From positions 1,612,001 to 1,676,000 of the forward strand of contig CP091731.1 in NCBI GenBank assembly GCA_022009935.1: a DNA stretch of 64,000 nt, given 5' to 3'. The DNA comes from Candidatus Melainabacteria bacterium (GTDB lineage Bacteria > Cyanobacteriota > Vampirovibrionia > Gastranaerophilales > Gastranaerophilaceae). The notes under the pieces were generated by a model. That model was given only the letters and a program-made list of their open reading frames with translations. It was not told the DNA's origin and did not search any database. This document shows positions 20,977-31,724 of the stretch, one piece after another. Positions within the stretch are counted from its first letter, which is position 1. Every line of letters begins with the position of its first letter. Made by a program: the position numbers and the translations under genes.

Positions 20977-21953
20977 TTATTTAACCTTTACCGTAGGAAC
21001 AACAGACATACCCGGAACTATGTTATATTTTGAAATATCTTCAGTAAAATAATTTTTACAGGAATTCTCTGAACAATTTTTACATAACTTCCAACTGCAT
21101 TTTCAGGCGGAAATAAGCTAGCCTTTGCTCCAGATGCCATTTGAATGCTATCTACTTGACCATTAAATTTTTTATGACCATAAGCATCAATTTTAATTTT
21201 GACACTTTGTCCTTTTTTCATATTTGCAATCTGTGTTTCTTTAAAATTTGCAACCACCCATACATCATCCTGAGCTATTGCAAACAACGGTTGTGCAATT
21301 TGAACATAATTTCCCTGTTCAACGGTTCTGTGTGTAATTTTCCCGTCTTGAGTCGCATAAATTTTTGTATATGAAAGATTTAATTCATTTTCTTCAACTT
21401 CGGCTTCAAGCCTTTTTATTGATGCTTGAAGTTCGTCATATTTAGCTTTTGCAGATTTGCTTTCTGATTCAAGTGTTGTAAGTTTAGTTTTGGCAGAATC
21501 ATAATCTTGAGTAGAAGCAATTCCTTTTGCATACATTTGAGAATATCTGGAATAATCATTTTTAGCAAAATCAAGCTCAGAAAAAACTTTTTTCAACCTG
21601 ATTTCCTGCACTGATTAGTGAAGCACGAGCTTCATCCAATTTTGCTTTTGACTGTTTTAGTTTCGTTTCGTAATCAACAGGGTCAATTTCAAGCAACAAA
21701 TCACCTTTTTTAACTTCCTGATTATCTTCAATATTTAATTTTATTACAGGGATCTGAAACTCTTGGTGAAACTGTTACTATATGACCTTCAACAAAAGCA
21801 TCATCTGTTGATTTATAAAATATTGAATTAATAGAAATAATTAGTCCTAAAATTAGAGTACTAACGCAGTAATTGTAGGCACAATTACACGTTTTTTCTC
21901 ATAAAAACGTCTATTATCATTGGGTATAATTTCTTCTTTTTTTTATCTTCCAC
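20977..21953 (-). CDS. emrA: EmrA/HlyD-type membrane-fusion protein (frameshifted)
   Basis: GTG 21953 follows AAAGGAG. A cytoplasmic start, one membrane helix (LILGLIISINSIFY) and the lipoyl half-motif DDAFVEGHIVTVSPRVS lead into NIEDNQEVKKGDLLLEIDP. A long coiled-coil hairpin (EVEENELNLSYTKIYAT) follows, then the second lipoyl half with DGKITHRTVEQGNYVQ. Shifts near 21930, 21850, 21755, 21600 and 21050 break it. It bridges pump and outer-membrane channel. It begins about 12 bases after the MarR gene, so marR-emrA-emrB form one operon. Confidence 0.88.
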
Positions 21954-21965
21954 TTCTAATCTCCT

Positions 21966-22433
21966 TTAAATTTGCAATTTGACTTTGTCTCGAATATTAG
22001 CATTTATTTTTTCAAGAGTGTTAAATGTTATAGCAAGTTCTTCTTCCGATAAATTGTTTGTTATTATCTGACGTAACTTTGTATCTGTATTCAAAATTTC
22101 ATCTTTTGTCTTTTTGCCTTTTTCTGTTACAACAAGCTTGTATATTTTTCTGCCGTGTGAATCAGGAACTTTTTCAATAAATCCTTTTTGATGCAAGATT
22201 TCTATAATCCTTGAAATGTTTGCCCTGTCTTTGAATGTAATTTCAGCAAGTTGTCGTTGATAGATAATTTCTTCGTTTTCAAGCAATAAAGATAACAATA
22301 CATATTGATCCGGTGTGAGTTCAAAGTTTTTCTCCTTGAAAGTTTGTGACGAAAAACATCTTAATAAAGTACCGGTTATATATATTAAAGACCCTATTCT
22401 GTCTTTTAAATAATCTCTATACATTTTTTTCAC
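21966..22433 (-). CDS. MarR-family transcriptional regulator
   Basis: An intact 155-residue protein. The winged HTH has LTPDQYVLLSLLLENE, the recognition helix region ITFKDRANISRIIEILHQKG and the wing DSHGRKIYKLVVTEKG with its DxR-like core. It heads the efflux operon and is divergent from the TolC-like gene. It therefore probably represses both in the absence of a ligand such as a phenolic compound or drug, as typical MarR proteins do. Confidence 0.92.
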   Translation of the reverse strand: MKKMYRDYLKDRIGSLIYITGTLLRCFSSQTFKEKNFELTPDQYVLLSLLLENEEIIYQRQLAEITFKDRANISRIIEILHQKGFIEKVPDSHGRKIYKLVVTEKGKKTKDEILNTDTKLRQIITNNLSEEELAITFNTLEKINANIRDKVKLQI

Positions 22434-22456
22434 CTGTTTACATTATAATATTATTG

Positions 22457-22472
22457 TGATGTAATTATATCA
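22457..22472. promoter_or_regulatory. palindrome between marR and tolC-like gene, candidate MarR operator
   Basis: TGATGTAATTATATCA is a near-perfect 16-base inverted repeat (one mismatched pair). It lies in the 65-base intergenic space, 24 bases from the marR start and 27 bases from the tolC-like start. The size and position fit a MarR-dimer site controlling both promoters. Confidence 0.5.
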
Positions 22473-22498
22473 TAAGAAAAATTTTGGGAATACCTTTT

Positions 22499-23884
22499 AT
22501 GAAAAAAAATTTTTATACTAGCGATTTTAATAACAATATCAATATTGCCTGCAATGGCTAAAACACCACAAATTTCGGATAAATCTATTGAATACTTAAA
22601 TATTGAATGGTGGGAAAATTTTAAGGATGATAACCTGATAAAGAATTTAATGACAGTTTATAATAACAACTATGATTTAAAAAATGCGGCATTAAAAGTA
22701 CAAGAAAATGAAAAACTTGTAAAAATGCAGTTTGCGCAAGAACTGCCTTTTCTAAATTTTTCCGGAGATTTAAATCGAGATCTGAGAGCATCTGCTCAGC
22801 AATTCGGTTCAATGAAAATTCCTAATTATTCGCAAAATAACTATTATTTACCTTTAACCATGAGTTATGAGATTGATATTTGGGGAACAAACCGTTTAAA
22901 AACCAAAAGTATGAAAGAGCAATTAGAAATTGTTAAGCAAGCACAAAGAGCAACATACATTGCTTTAACCTCTAATTTTGCTGCAGATTATTTTAATCTG
23001 ATTAAAGCAGACAAACTTTTGGAAATTCAAAATGAACTTGTAAAAACTCAAGAAAATATAGTTAAACTTGTTTTTGAAAAATATAAAGCCGGCTTGTGTT
23101 CTATTAATGAACTGCTTGCAGAGCAAAAATTCCTGACATCTCTAAAAGAAGAACAAAATATGCACAAATTAACACAGCAACTTTTAATAGAGAGTTTAAA
23201 AGTTTATCTTGCAGATGCGGAAGAAAATGTTGCAAGAAATAGTTATGAAAATGTTATTTTAATTAATCATATTGCTCAAAAATATGATACATCTGTTGTT
23301 GAAAATAGACCTGATTTTAAACAAGAAGAAGCAAATATAAAAAGAATAGGTTTTGATGTACAAGTGGCAAAAGAGAGTTTTTTGCCAAAATTTACGATTA
23401 TTGGTCAAATTGGGTTGAATGCATATAGTTTGAGCAAATTATTCAATTCACCTGCTCAGTTTTTTAACCTTGGAGTGCTTCCTTCGATGGATTTATTTTC
23501 AGGCGGTAGAAAATTAGCATTTTTAAAACTTAAAAAAGACCAATATGAAGAAGCTTTAAATGATTATCAAAAAACGTTTCTTGTTGGTATTAAAGAAATT
23601 AATTCAGGGATTTTAGAATATAAAATAGCAAAAAAAGAATTATAATGAAAGTTTAAATCGGTTTAACACGCAAACAAAAAATATACAATTTGGCAAAAGA
23701 TAAAAATAAAATTGGTGCTTCAGGAAATATTGATGTAATGTACGCTAAAGAAGCTTACCTGTTTATTAAAAAAGAAGAAGTGTCAAACAAAATTAACACG
23801 TTAATTTCTACCATAAGTTTGTATAAAGCTACAGGTGGTGTGGATTTATCGAAAATCAACATTAAAAAAAATGATATGTTGTAA
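22499..23884 (+). CDS. TolC/NodT-like outer-membrane efflux factor (frameshifted)
   Basis: ATG 22499 opens a signal peptide ending PAMA (in-frame after removing one A near 22508). The body has LNIEWWENFKDDNL, NYDLKNAALKVQENEKLV, LTMSYEIDIWGTNRLKTK and VLPSMDLFSGGRKLAFLKL, features of the OEP repeat family. A shift near 23642 joins the last 64 residues (SLYKATGGVDLSK). At about 460 residues it is full length. No lipobox is visible. It is divergent from marR-emrAB and would complete the tripartite exporter. Confidence 0.88.
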
Positions 23885-23910
23885 TATATTTTTATAAGTT
23901 TATATTCCAA

Positions 23911-23943
23911 TTTACTAACAATTAACTAACAATTAACTAACAA
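23911..23943. repeat. 11-base tandem repeat upstream of the glycosyltransferase operon
   Basis: The unit TTAACTAACAA occurs twice exactly and once with a variant first copy, about 35 bases before the ArnT-like gene. It could be a binding site for the nearby response regulator (OmpR-type regulators bind direct repeats with about 10-11 base spacing), which is inference. Confidence 0.4.
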
Positions 23944-23978
23944 ATTTTTCTTATCCTGATAAATAATAGGAAAGTTTT

Positions 23979-25561
23979 ATGAAAAAAAATTTAAAAAATT
24001 TATTTATTTTATTTGGAATATTTATATGTGGATATATTGTTTTTTTAGGCTCATACCAATTATTAGATCCTGATGAAACAAGATATGTGACTATGGCTCG
24101 TGATATGTTTCAAACAAAAGATTACCTGACATTATATTTAAACGGTGAGTACTTTTTTGAAAAACCACCTCTATTTTTTTGGTTAGAATGCTTAGGATTT
24201 AAATTTTTGGAAGTATTAACGAATGGACAGCAAGATTACCTATAGTTTTAATATCATTACTTCCATTATGGTTATTGTTTGCAATATGTAAAAAAGTAAA
24301 AAATACACGTTTTGCAGTAATAACTTGTTGTGTTCTTTTAACAAGTTTGGAATACATGATATTAACCAAAATTGCAATTTTAGACAGTATTTTTACAAGT
24401 TTAGTTGTAAGTGCTTGTATATTATATTTTTACACCTTTTTTGTTGAACAAAAAATAAAAAATATTTTTGGATATTATCATATATTTTTGTTGGTTTATC
24501 AGTGTTGGCTAAAGGCATTCCGGGTTTCATTCCACTGGGAATAATTTTTATTTCTACAATTATTTTTAAAACCTATAAAGAAACTTTGAAGTATTTTTTT
24601 GTTAAGTTTAATTTTAATTTCAGCAATTGTTCTACCTTGGCATGTCATGATGTTAAAATGTATCCGGATTTATTTTTTTCAAGAATACATCTATAAACAT
24701 CACATTCTAAGGTTTTTAGGTTCTGATGTTATTCATCGAAATCAACCTTGGTATTTTTATTTTCTAACATTGTTGTGGGGATTGTGTCCTCATACTTTTA
24801 TTATTTTACCAAAATTATTCCAATTAAAGATTAATAAAATAAAAATTACGAATTTATGCAAGATAATTTTTCTAAATTTGTTACATTAAATATAATTGGT
24901 GCTTTATTTATATTTTTATTTTTCACTCTTTCAAAGACAAAGTTAATTACATATATTTTACCAATTTATCCGTTTTTAGCAGTGTTAATTGCAATGTTAT
25001 GGCAAAAGTATATTAATCAAAATGATAAGATAATAAAAAATTCACTTATTGTTTTAAATTCAACATTTTTACTTGCTACGCTTGTTGCTGTTTTTATTCC
25101 GATTATATTGACTCCTGACTTATATCAAGCGTTTGCACCTTTAGATAAAGGTATAATATTTATTGTTTTTCCATTTGCAATTTTTACAATTAAAAGTATA
25201 TTGAAAAATAAAACAATTAAAGTTTTTATATTGCAGAATTTATTTTTTGCAATTTTAATCGGATTTTTTTAACTCCACTAGCCTTTAGATTTGATTATAA
25301 TTTAGGTGAGTATGACTTAATAAAATTTGCTCAAATTGCAAAACAAGAAAACAAAACAATTTCAGCATATATGACCGGTCGGAAATACAGTCTTTATATT
25401 ATGGCGATAAAAAATATATTAAATTTCAAACGGAAGAAAATCCGGACTGGTTAATAAAAGAATTAAACAAAAAAGATAATATAGTAATAACGAAAAATAA
25501 ATATACCGAAAACTTGCCGGTTCAAGTTATAAATAAAGGAGTTAAATATTCTATTGTTTGA
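23979..25561 (+). CDS. ArnT-like lipid-linked sugar transferase, GT83 type (frameshifted)
   Basis: A polytopic membrane protein of about 525 residues after joining shifts near 24235, 24490, 24590, 24860, 25270 and 25390. The first periplasmic loop has the GT-C signature YQLLDPDETRYVTMARDM and then FEKPPLFFWLE. These match ArnT and related enzymes that transfer a sugar from undecaprenyl phosphate to lipid A or protein. The C-terminal soluble part has KFAQIAKQENKTISAYMTG. A GT2 gene starts 7 bases downstream and a YdjC-type deacetylase follows, forming one operon. Confidence 0.82.
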
Positions 25562-25568
25562 GGTATAG

Positions 25569-26518
25569 ATGAATAATAAAAAACTTGTTATTAATGCACC
25601 TTGTTATAATGAGGAAGAAATTATAGAATATTCTATTGCTCAATTATCTAAACTTTTAAATCTTTTGATATCAGAAAATTTAATATCAGACAATAGTCAA
25701 ATTTGCTATATAAATGATGGTAGCACAGATAATACCCGGCAAATAATAGAAAAATATTGTGCTAAAAATAATCATATAGCCCTTATAAACTTTTACTCGC
25801 AACTTTGGTCAGCAGTATGCTCTGTTAGCAGGTTTAAACGAAATTTGTGCAGATATGATTATAAGCATAGACTCAGATTTACAGGATGATTTAAGTGTTA
25901 TAAAAAGAAATGATCCTAAAATATAATGAAGGTTATGAAATTGTATTTGGCTGTCGTAAAAAAAGAGAAATCGGCTCGTTTATTAAGAAAAATACTGCCC
26001 ACTATGTTTTATAGTTTTATGAATTTTATAGACATAAAAATTAGACCTAATCATTCTGAATTCCGTTTGTTAAACAATAATGCAATAAATAAATTAAAAG
26101 CATATAAAGAAAAAACAATTTTTCTAAGAGGAATAGTGCAATCACTTGGTTTAAAAACTTGTAATGTATACTATGACGGACAAGAACGAATTGCAGGAAA
26201 GACGAAATATTCTTTATTCAAACTATTTGGACTTGCTTGGAATGCCATAACTTGTTTTTCAATATTACCGTTAAGACTCATTACCATTGTTGGAGTAATA
26301 ACATCATTTATTAGTGTTTTAATTATTGTATATGGAATTGTTAGTTATTTCAAGCATTATGCAATTCCAGGTTGGACATCAATTATAATGACTATTTCAT
26401 TTTTTTAGTGGAATAATAATCATGTCTTTAGGAATTATTGGTGAATATTTGAGTAAAGTTTTAATTGAAGTTAAAAGATAGGCTACTTTATCAGATAGAG
26501 AAAGTAATAAACCTATGA
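25569..26518 (+). CDS. GT2 polyprenyl-phosphate glycosyltransferase, ArnC/DPM1-like (frameshifted)
   Basis: The N-terminal GT-A domain has APCYNEEEIIEYSIAQL, INDGSTDNT and SIDSDLQDD. The C-terminal half has two membrane helices and GWTSIIMTISFFSGI plus LGIIGEYLSK, typical of ArnC/YfdH-type enzymes. Shifts occur near 25790, 25890, 25985, 26400 and 26475. In the repaired frame the end reads LYQIEKVINL and the stop at 26518 overlaps the next ATG (ATGA). It would load a sugar onto undecaprenyl phosphate for the ArnT-like transferase. Confidence 0.87.
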
Positions 26519-27335
26519 ATAAATTTATATTAAATGCAGATGATTTTGGATTATCAGAAGAAAATAATCAAGCTGTTGCAGATGGGATAGATAGTGGAAT
26601 ACTCACAGGTGCAAGTTTATGTACAAATAGTGAATATTTTTCACAAGCTATAAAAATAGCAAATACGTTTCCCTAATTTGAGTTTAGCTATCCATCTTAA
26701 TATAGTTGAAGGAAAATCTTTGACTGATTGTAATCTATTAACCGATAAGAATGGTTATTTTAATAAAAATTATCTCTATTTTTTATTAAATCAAACAAAC
26801 AAAAAATTAATAAAACAAATTGAAATAGAATTTAATGCTCAAATACAAAAAGCTATTAATTTAGTCAAAATTGACAATTTAGATTCTCATGTCCATATAC
26901 ATTCAATTCCTGCAATATTTGATATAACCTGTTGTTTGGCTAAAAAATATAATATTAAATTTGTTAGAACTCAACAGGAAAAAATTTATTTTGTAAAAAA
27001 AAGAAAAAACAAAAAGCATAAACTTGATAAAAAATATTCTATTAAAAATTTTAACTTTTTATAATATAAAAACCTTAAATAAATATAATTTAAAACCAAT
27101 GATTATCTTCTTGGAGTTTGTTATACCGGAGAAATGGACATTGATACAGTTCAACAAGGCTTAAAAAATTACAAAATGTAGAAAATAAAACAGTTGAATG
27201 TTTAATTCATCCTTGCAAATACAAAATGATATTCAAAATTCGCACACTATCGAATTTGAGATTACACAAAGTCGAAATTTAAAGAAATTTTTAAGCGAAA
27301 ATAATTTTATTTTGACAAATTTTCAGAATTTTTGA
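26515..27335 (+). CDS. YdjC/ChbG-family carbohydrate deacetylase (frameshifted)
   Basis: Start overlaps the GT2 stop. The metal-binding signature NADDFGLSEENNQAV is at the N-terminus, with AIHLNIVEG and DSHVHIHSIPAIFD supplying the histidines. Shifts near 26673, 27060 and 27170 break the C-terminal half, which has DYLLGVCYTGEMD and ECLIHPCKY. The family removes acetyl groups from N-acetylated sugars. Between an ArnC-like and an ArnT-like gene it plays the place that ArnD has in the Ara4N pathway. It could expose an amine on the lipid-linked sugar; that role is inferred. Confidence 0.82.
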
Positions 27336-27726
27336 ATGTATAAAATTTAAATAAAATATAAGTTAGAATTGCTGCTAATAAAGTTGATACCAATTGAGCG
27401 AAAAAATATATTGATGCATAAATATCGAACAAATATTTCCAATAAAACAGCATTTAATATATAGCTTATTATCCAAGTCGTACAGCATTTTAAGTATTCT
27501 TTAAACCAATTATTTTTACTTCTAAAAACTAAGTTTTTTTGTAAACTAAATGATAGAACTGAAGATAGCACCCAGGAAAGTCCTAAAGCTGTCTGGTATA
27601 TTTTTTTCACCAAAAATCAGGCAGATTATAGAATAAATTCCGTATGAAAACGATGCATTAACTGTTCCTATGATTAAAAATCGTATTTTTTTCAGAAATA
27701 CTAAACCAAAAATTTAAAATATTCAT
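27307..27726 (-). CDS. GtrA-family membrane protein (frameshifted)
   Basis: About 135 residues with four helices: FLIIGTVNASFSYGIYS, LGLSWVLSSVLSFSLQKNLVF, CCTTWIISYILNAVLLEI and AQLVSTLLAAILTYILFKFYTF. These are the GtrA/DPMS-flippase family, thought to help move polyprenyl-linked sugars across the membrane. Its ATG overlaps the kinase stop (ATGA), so it is the third gene of the regulator operon. Its 3' end overlaps the convergent deacetylase gene by 29 bases. It links the two-component system to the glycosyl-transfer cassette. Confidence 0.8.
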
Positions 27727-29112
27727 TGTTTTAACTCTATTGTAAATACCGTACCTTTATTAACTTCACTTTCAGCATATATTGTTCCGTTATGCAATTC
27801 AATTATGTTTTTTGCAATAGCAAGTCCTAAACCTGTTCCACCTTTTGGCGACTTCTTGATTTATCGACTCTATAAAATCTTTCAAATAAATGTTTTAAAT
27901 GTTGAGTTTCAATTCCAATTCCATAGTCTTTAACTTGTAGTATTACTGAGGTTTCATTTTTTTGATAAAATTATATCGATTGTTTTAGAACCTGAGTATT
28001 TTGTTGCATTTGTTAATAAATTTGATATTGCAGTTGATAATAAATCTTCATTTGCTAATATTTCAACATTTTGAGTTGCTATAAGATTTATATTATTAAA
28101 AAAAATTAAAATTATCCATAAGTTTAGTAATTAGGTTATTGAGATTGACGGGTTTGAAGTTTTTTTGCTCTTCGGTTTTTGCAACCTCAATTTCTGATAG
28201 CATAAGAATGTCATTAACAAGTTTATTAATTATTTCGACTTGAAAATGAATAATATCAAGACATTCTTTATTTTTTATCAGTTACAAATTCTTTTTTGAT
28301 TTTCAATAAGTTCAATAGCAGAATTTATTGCAGTGAGTGGGGTTTTTAATTTCGTGGGTTATATTTTGCAAGAATTCCGATTTGTAATGTTCAAGTTGCC
28401 CTAATCTTATTATTTGCATTTTAAGACGACTTATCATTTTTTTATAGATATTGTAAGTTCTTGTAATAAAGGTTCATGATGAACCTCAATATTAGTGTCT
28501 AGTTCTCCACTTGCAATTTTATTTACATTATCATTTAGCAGATTAAAAGATTTTCCTAGTGAATATATCGTTTCTAAAACCGACAAAACCAATAAACCTA
28601 CACATATTACAAAAAAGTATTATAATACTAATTTGACCTTTTTGTATTGATTTTATTACGTCTGCTTCAGATACTGTAAGCTCTAAATAATATCCATTAT
28701 TAATATTGATTTTATAAATAAGCCCAATCATTTTATTTTTTATTGAGTGTCGATAAATTTTCCATTTTGTAGTACGATTTCTTAAAATTTTGCTATCTTC
28801 AGGAATCATATCTCCGGTTTTATTTAGTTTTGAAGTTGCAATTAGCTTTTGTTATTATCAAAAATTCTGAAAGTTATATCTTCATTTTTAAAGTCGTTGC
28901 AATATTTTTGCAACGTTTTGTAATCTTTATTTTTAAAAATGGAATAATTGCCCACTGATTTGACGTTTAAAAATTTGTAGTTCTTCTTTTTCTTCTTGCA
29001 TATAAGATGTGTTAAATTGAAATATATTATTTAATGCAATAAATGAAAAAAACAAAATAATAATTAATGCCAACAATAATTTTGATAGCCAAAAGAATTC
29101 TCGTTTTTTCAT
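27723..29112 (-). CDS. sensor histidine kinase (heavily frameshifted)
   Basis: ATG 29112 begins MKKREFFWLSKLLLALIIIL, an N-terminal helix, followed by a sensor region and a second helix near 28570-28620. The H box is FLQNITHEIKTPLTAINSAI near 28345-28385, and the ATPase end has GGTGLGLAIAKNIIELHNG near 27780-27850. At least eight shifts interrupt it. Its start overlaps the inferred response regulator stop (TAATG) and its stop overlaps gtrA. A typical membrane kinase of the OmpR-partner class; the signal is unknown. Confidence 0.82.
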
Positions 29113-29808
29113 TATGATGCCTCTTTTTAGCTTGTACCCAAAAACACGCACTGTTTCAATTGATGCCCCATAAGCCCCAAGTTTTTTCTGCAAATTAACA
29201 ATTTGAAAATCTATTGCACGTTCAGAAATATTGAAACCATCATCACCACGTAAATATGATAATAATTGTGTGCGAGAGAATACTATTCCCGGGTTTGATA
29301 TAAATTTTTGCAATAAAATATACTCAAATTTTGTCAGGTTAACTTCTTTATCATCAATTTTGGCAATCTTTTTTTTATTATTTAATTCTATATTTTTGTA
29401 AATTTGAATATATGAGGTTAATTCTGTATTTTTAAGATGAGCTTTTATTCTGGCAAGAAGAATTTTATTATTAAAAGGCTTTGATATATAGTCTATTGCA
29501 CCATTTTCAAATCCTTGTAAAATATCTTCTTCCATTTTTCTTGCGGTTAACATAATGATTTGAATAGACGAAAAATCCGGAATTTCTTTAATCATTTTAC
29601 AAAAGACTAAATCCATCAATTTCAGGTATCATTACATCTAATAATATTAAATCCGGCTTTTTTTTTCTATAATTTTAAAAGCGCTTCGTCCGTCGTAGGA
29701 TTTTAAAATATTATAATATCCCTCAGATTGTAAAATTAACTCAATCAATCTGTTTATTTGAGGCTCATCTTCAACTATCAAAATTTTAGCTTTTAAGAGG
29801 TTCGACAT
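29112..29808 (-). CDS. OmpR/PhoB-family response regulator (frameshifted)
   Basis: ATG 29808 starts MSNLLKAKILIVEDEPQINR. The phospho-acceptor Asp is in PDLILLDVMIPEIDG, the Lys is in YISKPFNNK, and the C-terminal winged helix has LTKFEYILLQKF and ISERAIDFQIVNLQKKLG. The written frame runs on into the kinase without a stop. A one-base change in the A run near 29126 gives a stop that overlaps the kinase start (TAATG), so a real fusion is unlikely. It probably controls the convergent glycosyltransferase operon and its own operon. Confidence 0.87.
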
Positions 29809-30030
29809 AATTTTATTATAATTCCTAATAATTAATAGGTCTATAATATTTTTTTAATACTTTTTATTAAAAATATATAAAAAATTAATACGTTTAAAAA
29901 AGCAAATATTTGTGCAATTATAAGACTAATTTTTGTTATAAAAATGAAGAATTAATGAAATTATACTATAGTTCAAATAATTCTACTTTAGATTATGGAA
30001 GATTTACATTTAAGACCATAAACTAATATT

Positions 30031-30250
30031 ATGAACGATAAAGAATTATTAAAAAACTTTTGGATTTAATTTCAAAATAGAGAGATTGCGATTGAAACTT
30101 TCACAAGAAGATGTTGCATTTAAAACAGGTTTTAGCATTTCATATATTAGTAATATTGAAAATGCAAAACATAATATTTCATTGTGCAATGCTGTAACAT
30201 TAGCAAAGATTGTCAATAAAAATATCGATGAAATGTTAATTGTAAAATAA
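30031..30250 (+). CDS. small XRE-type HTH regulator (frameshifted)
   Basis: After correcting a T run near 30063 the protein is about 73 residues: FNFKIERLRLKLSQEDVAF, then GFSISYISNIENAKHNIS and LAKIVNKNIDEML. This is a complete Cro/C1-type HTH with nothing else. It stands alone, 40 bases before a DUF486 gene in the same direction. Similar single-domain proteins control small operons or mobile elements. Confidence 0.75.
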
Positions 30251-30290
30251 TTTATAAAAAAGTTGTTTTTAATATATAATTAGATATATT

Positions 30291-30626
30291 ATGAGACAAA
30301 TAGTTCCAATTGTATTATTAACAATTTCAAATATATTTATGACATTTGCTTGGTATGGACATTTAAAGTATAAATCGTCACCTCTTTTTATAGTAATTTT
30401 GATAAGTTGGCTTATAGCATTTGTTGAATATTGTTTTCAAGTGCCTGCCAACAGAATTGGGCATGAATTTTTTAACGCTGCACAATTAAAAACAATACAA
30501 GAAGTTATAACATTGGTTGTTTTCAGTGTGTTTTCCGTGTTGTATTTAAAAGAAGAATTTAAATGGAATTATTTAGTTGGTTTTATTTTTATAATTATTG
30601 CAGTATTTTTTATATTTAAAAAATAG
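30291..30626 (+). CDS. DUF486/DMT-type small membrane protein
   Basis: An intact 111-residue protein with four helices. The strings NIFMTFAWYGHLKY, SWLIAFVEYCFQVPANRIGH and AQLKTIQEVITLVVF are diagnostic of DUF486, a relative of the drug/metabolite transporter superfamily with no assigned substrate. It is convergent with trpS, the ends being 2 bases apart. Confidence 0.85.
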   Translation: MRQIVPIVLLTISNIFMTFAWYGHLKYKSSPLFIVILISWLIAFVEYCFQVPANRIGHEFFNAAQLKTIQEVITLVVFSVFSVLYLKEEFKWNYLVGFIFIIIAVFFIFKK

Positions 30627-30628
30627 CT

Positions 30629-31647
30629 TTATTTGTACATGTGCATAATTTCATTTACTTTGTCCAAGACCTTTTGGTTTTCTATTTGAACTTTTTTGTT
30701 GCCTTCGTCGATAATTTGTTTTAACTCATCAATGTTTTTAGACAATTCATTTCGTTTTTGACGAATTGGAGCAAATTTTTCGTTTATAAGACAAGCAAGT
30801 CTTTTTTACAATCACGACAGCCGATTTTAGCACTGTGGCATTCTTCTTTTACTTGATTTAACAATTCAGGATTATCTTTAGCAAATGCTTCATAATATTT
30901 AAAAGCGACTTGGCAGTTTTCAATGTTGCCACAATCTGTTTTTTTTCATTCGACTTGGGTCGGTAATTGCTTTTAATATTTTTTTCTTCTGTTGTTTTAT
31001 CATCATCCGAAATTTTGATATCATTGTTAAAAGATTTTCCCATTTTTTGTCCATCAACTCCCAAAAGCATTGGCACATATGGGTTAAAAAAGAGGCTTAG
31101 GTTCAATAAAGAAGTCAGTATTATAAAGATTATTAAACCTTCTTGCAATATCCCTAGTTATTTCAATGTGTGCAACTTGGTCAATCCCAACAAGGAACAT
31201 ATTGTGCATTAAAAATTAAAATATCAGTTGTCATCAACACAGGATACCCCATAAGTCCATAGCTTACAGATGAAGTGTTTTCGGATTTATTTCTCAATAT
31301 TTTTGCCATATCTTTTAAAGTAGGATCACGTTCCACCCAGTTTTGAGGTGTAATCATGCTTAAAAAAGAACATGAAGTTGGCATACTTGAGGAATTTGCG
31401 ATTGAACATATATAGTTGATTTGTTTGGGTCAATGCCACAACTTAGCCAATCCAAAACAACGTCTATTATATTTTGTTGCAAATCTTCGGTGTTATCATA
31501 TTTTGTAGTTAAAGCATGTAAATCGGCAACGCCATAAAAACATTCATAGTCTTTTTGCAAATTTACCCAGTTTGATAAAACTCCAATATAGTGTCCCAGG
31601 TGTAGTTTGCCGGTAGGGCGCATGCCCGACATAAGTTTTTGCTTCAT
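30629..31647 (-). CDS. trpS: tryptophan-tRNA ligase (frameshifted)
   Basis: Class I aminoacyl-tRNA synthetase. It starts MKQKLMSGMRPTGKLHLGHY, containing the HIGH-type motif HLGH, and has GYPVLMTTDILIFNA, GIDQVAHIEITRDI and the KMSKS-type GQKMGKSFNN. Shifts near 31380, 31200, 31090, 30955 and 30805 divide it. The C-terminus reads KVLDKVNEIMHMYK. The full length of about 335 residues is normal. It is essential for charging tRNA-Trp. Confidence 0.92.
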
Positions 31648-31724
31648 CTGCTTTTTTAACCTTTCTTTTATAATATCAATTATTAATATTATACAACAGA
31701 GAAAATTTGTTGTATAATCATTTT

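Noticed and set aside
23911..23943. Possible CRISPR array
   Set aside because: Only 11-base direct repeats without spacers and no cas genes; no CRISPR array was seen anywhere in the window.
28933..29619. Response regulator fused in frame to the histidine kinase
   Set aside because: A one-base change in the adjacent A run creates a stop overlapping the kinase ATG (TAATG), the arrangement seen elsewhere in this operon; true fusion is unlikely.
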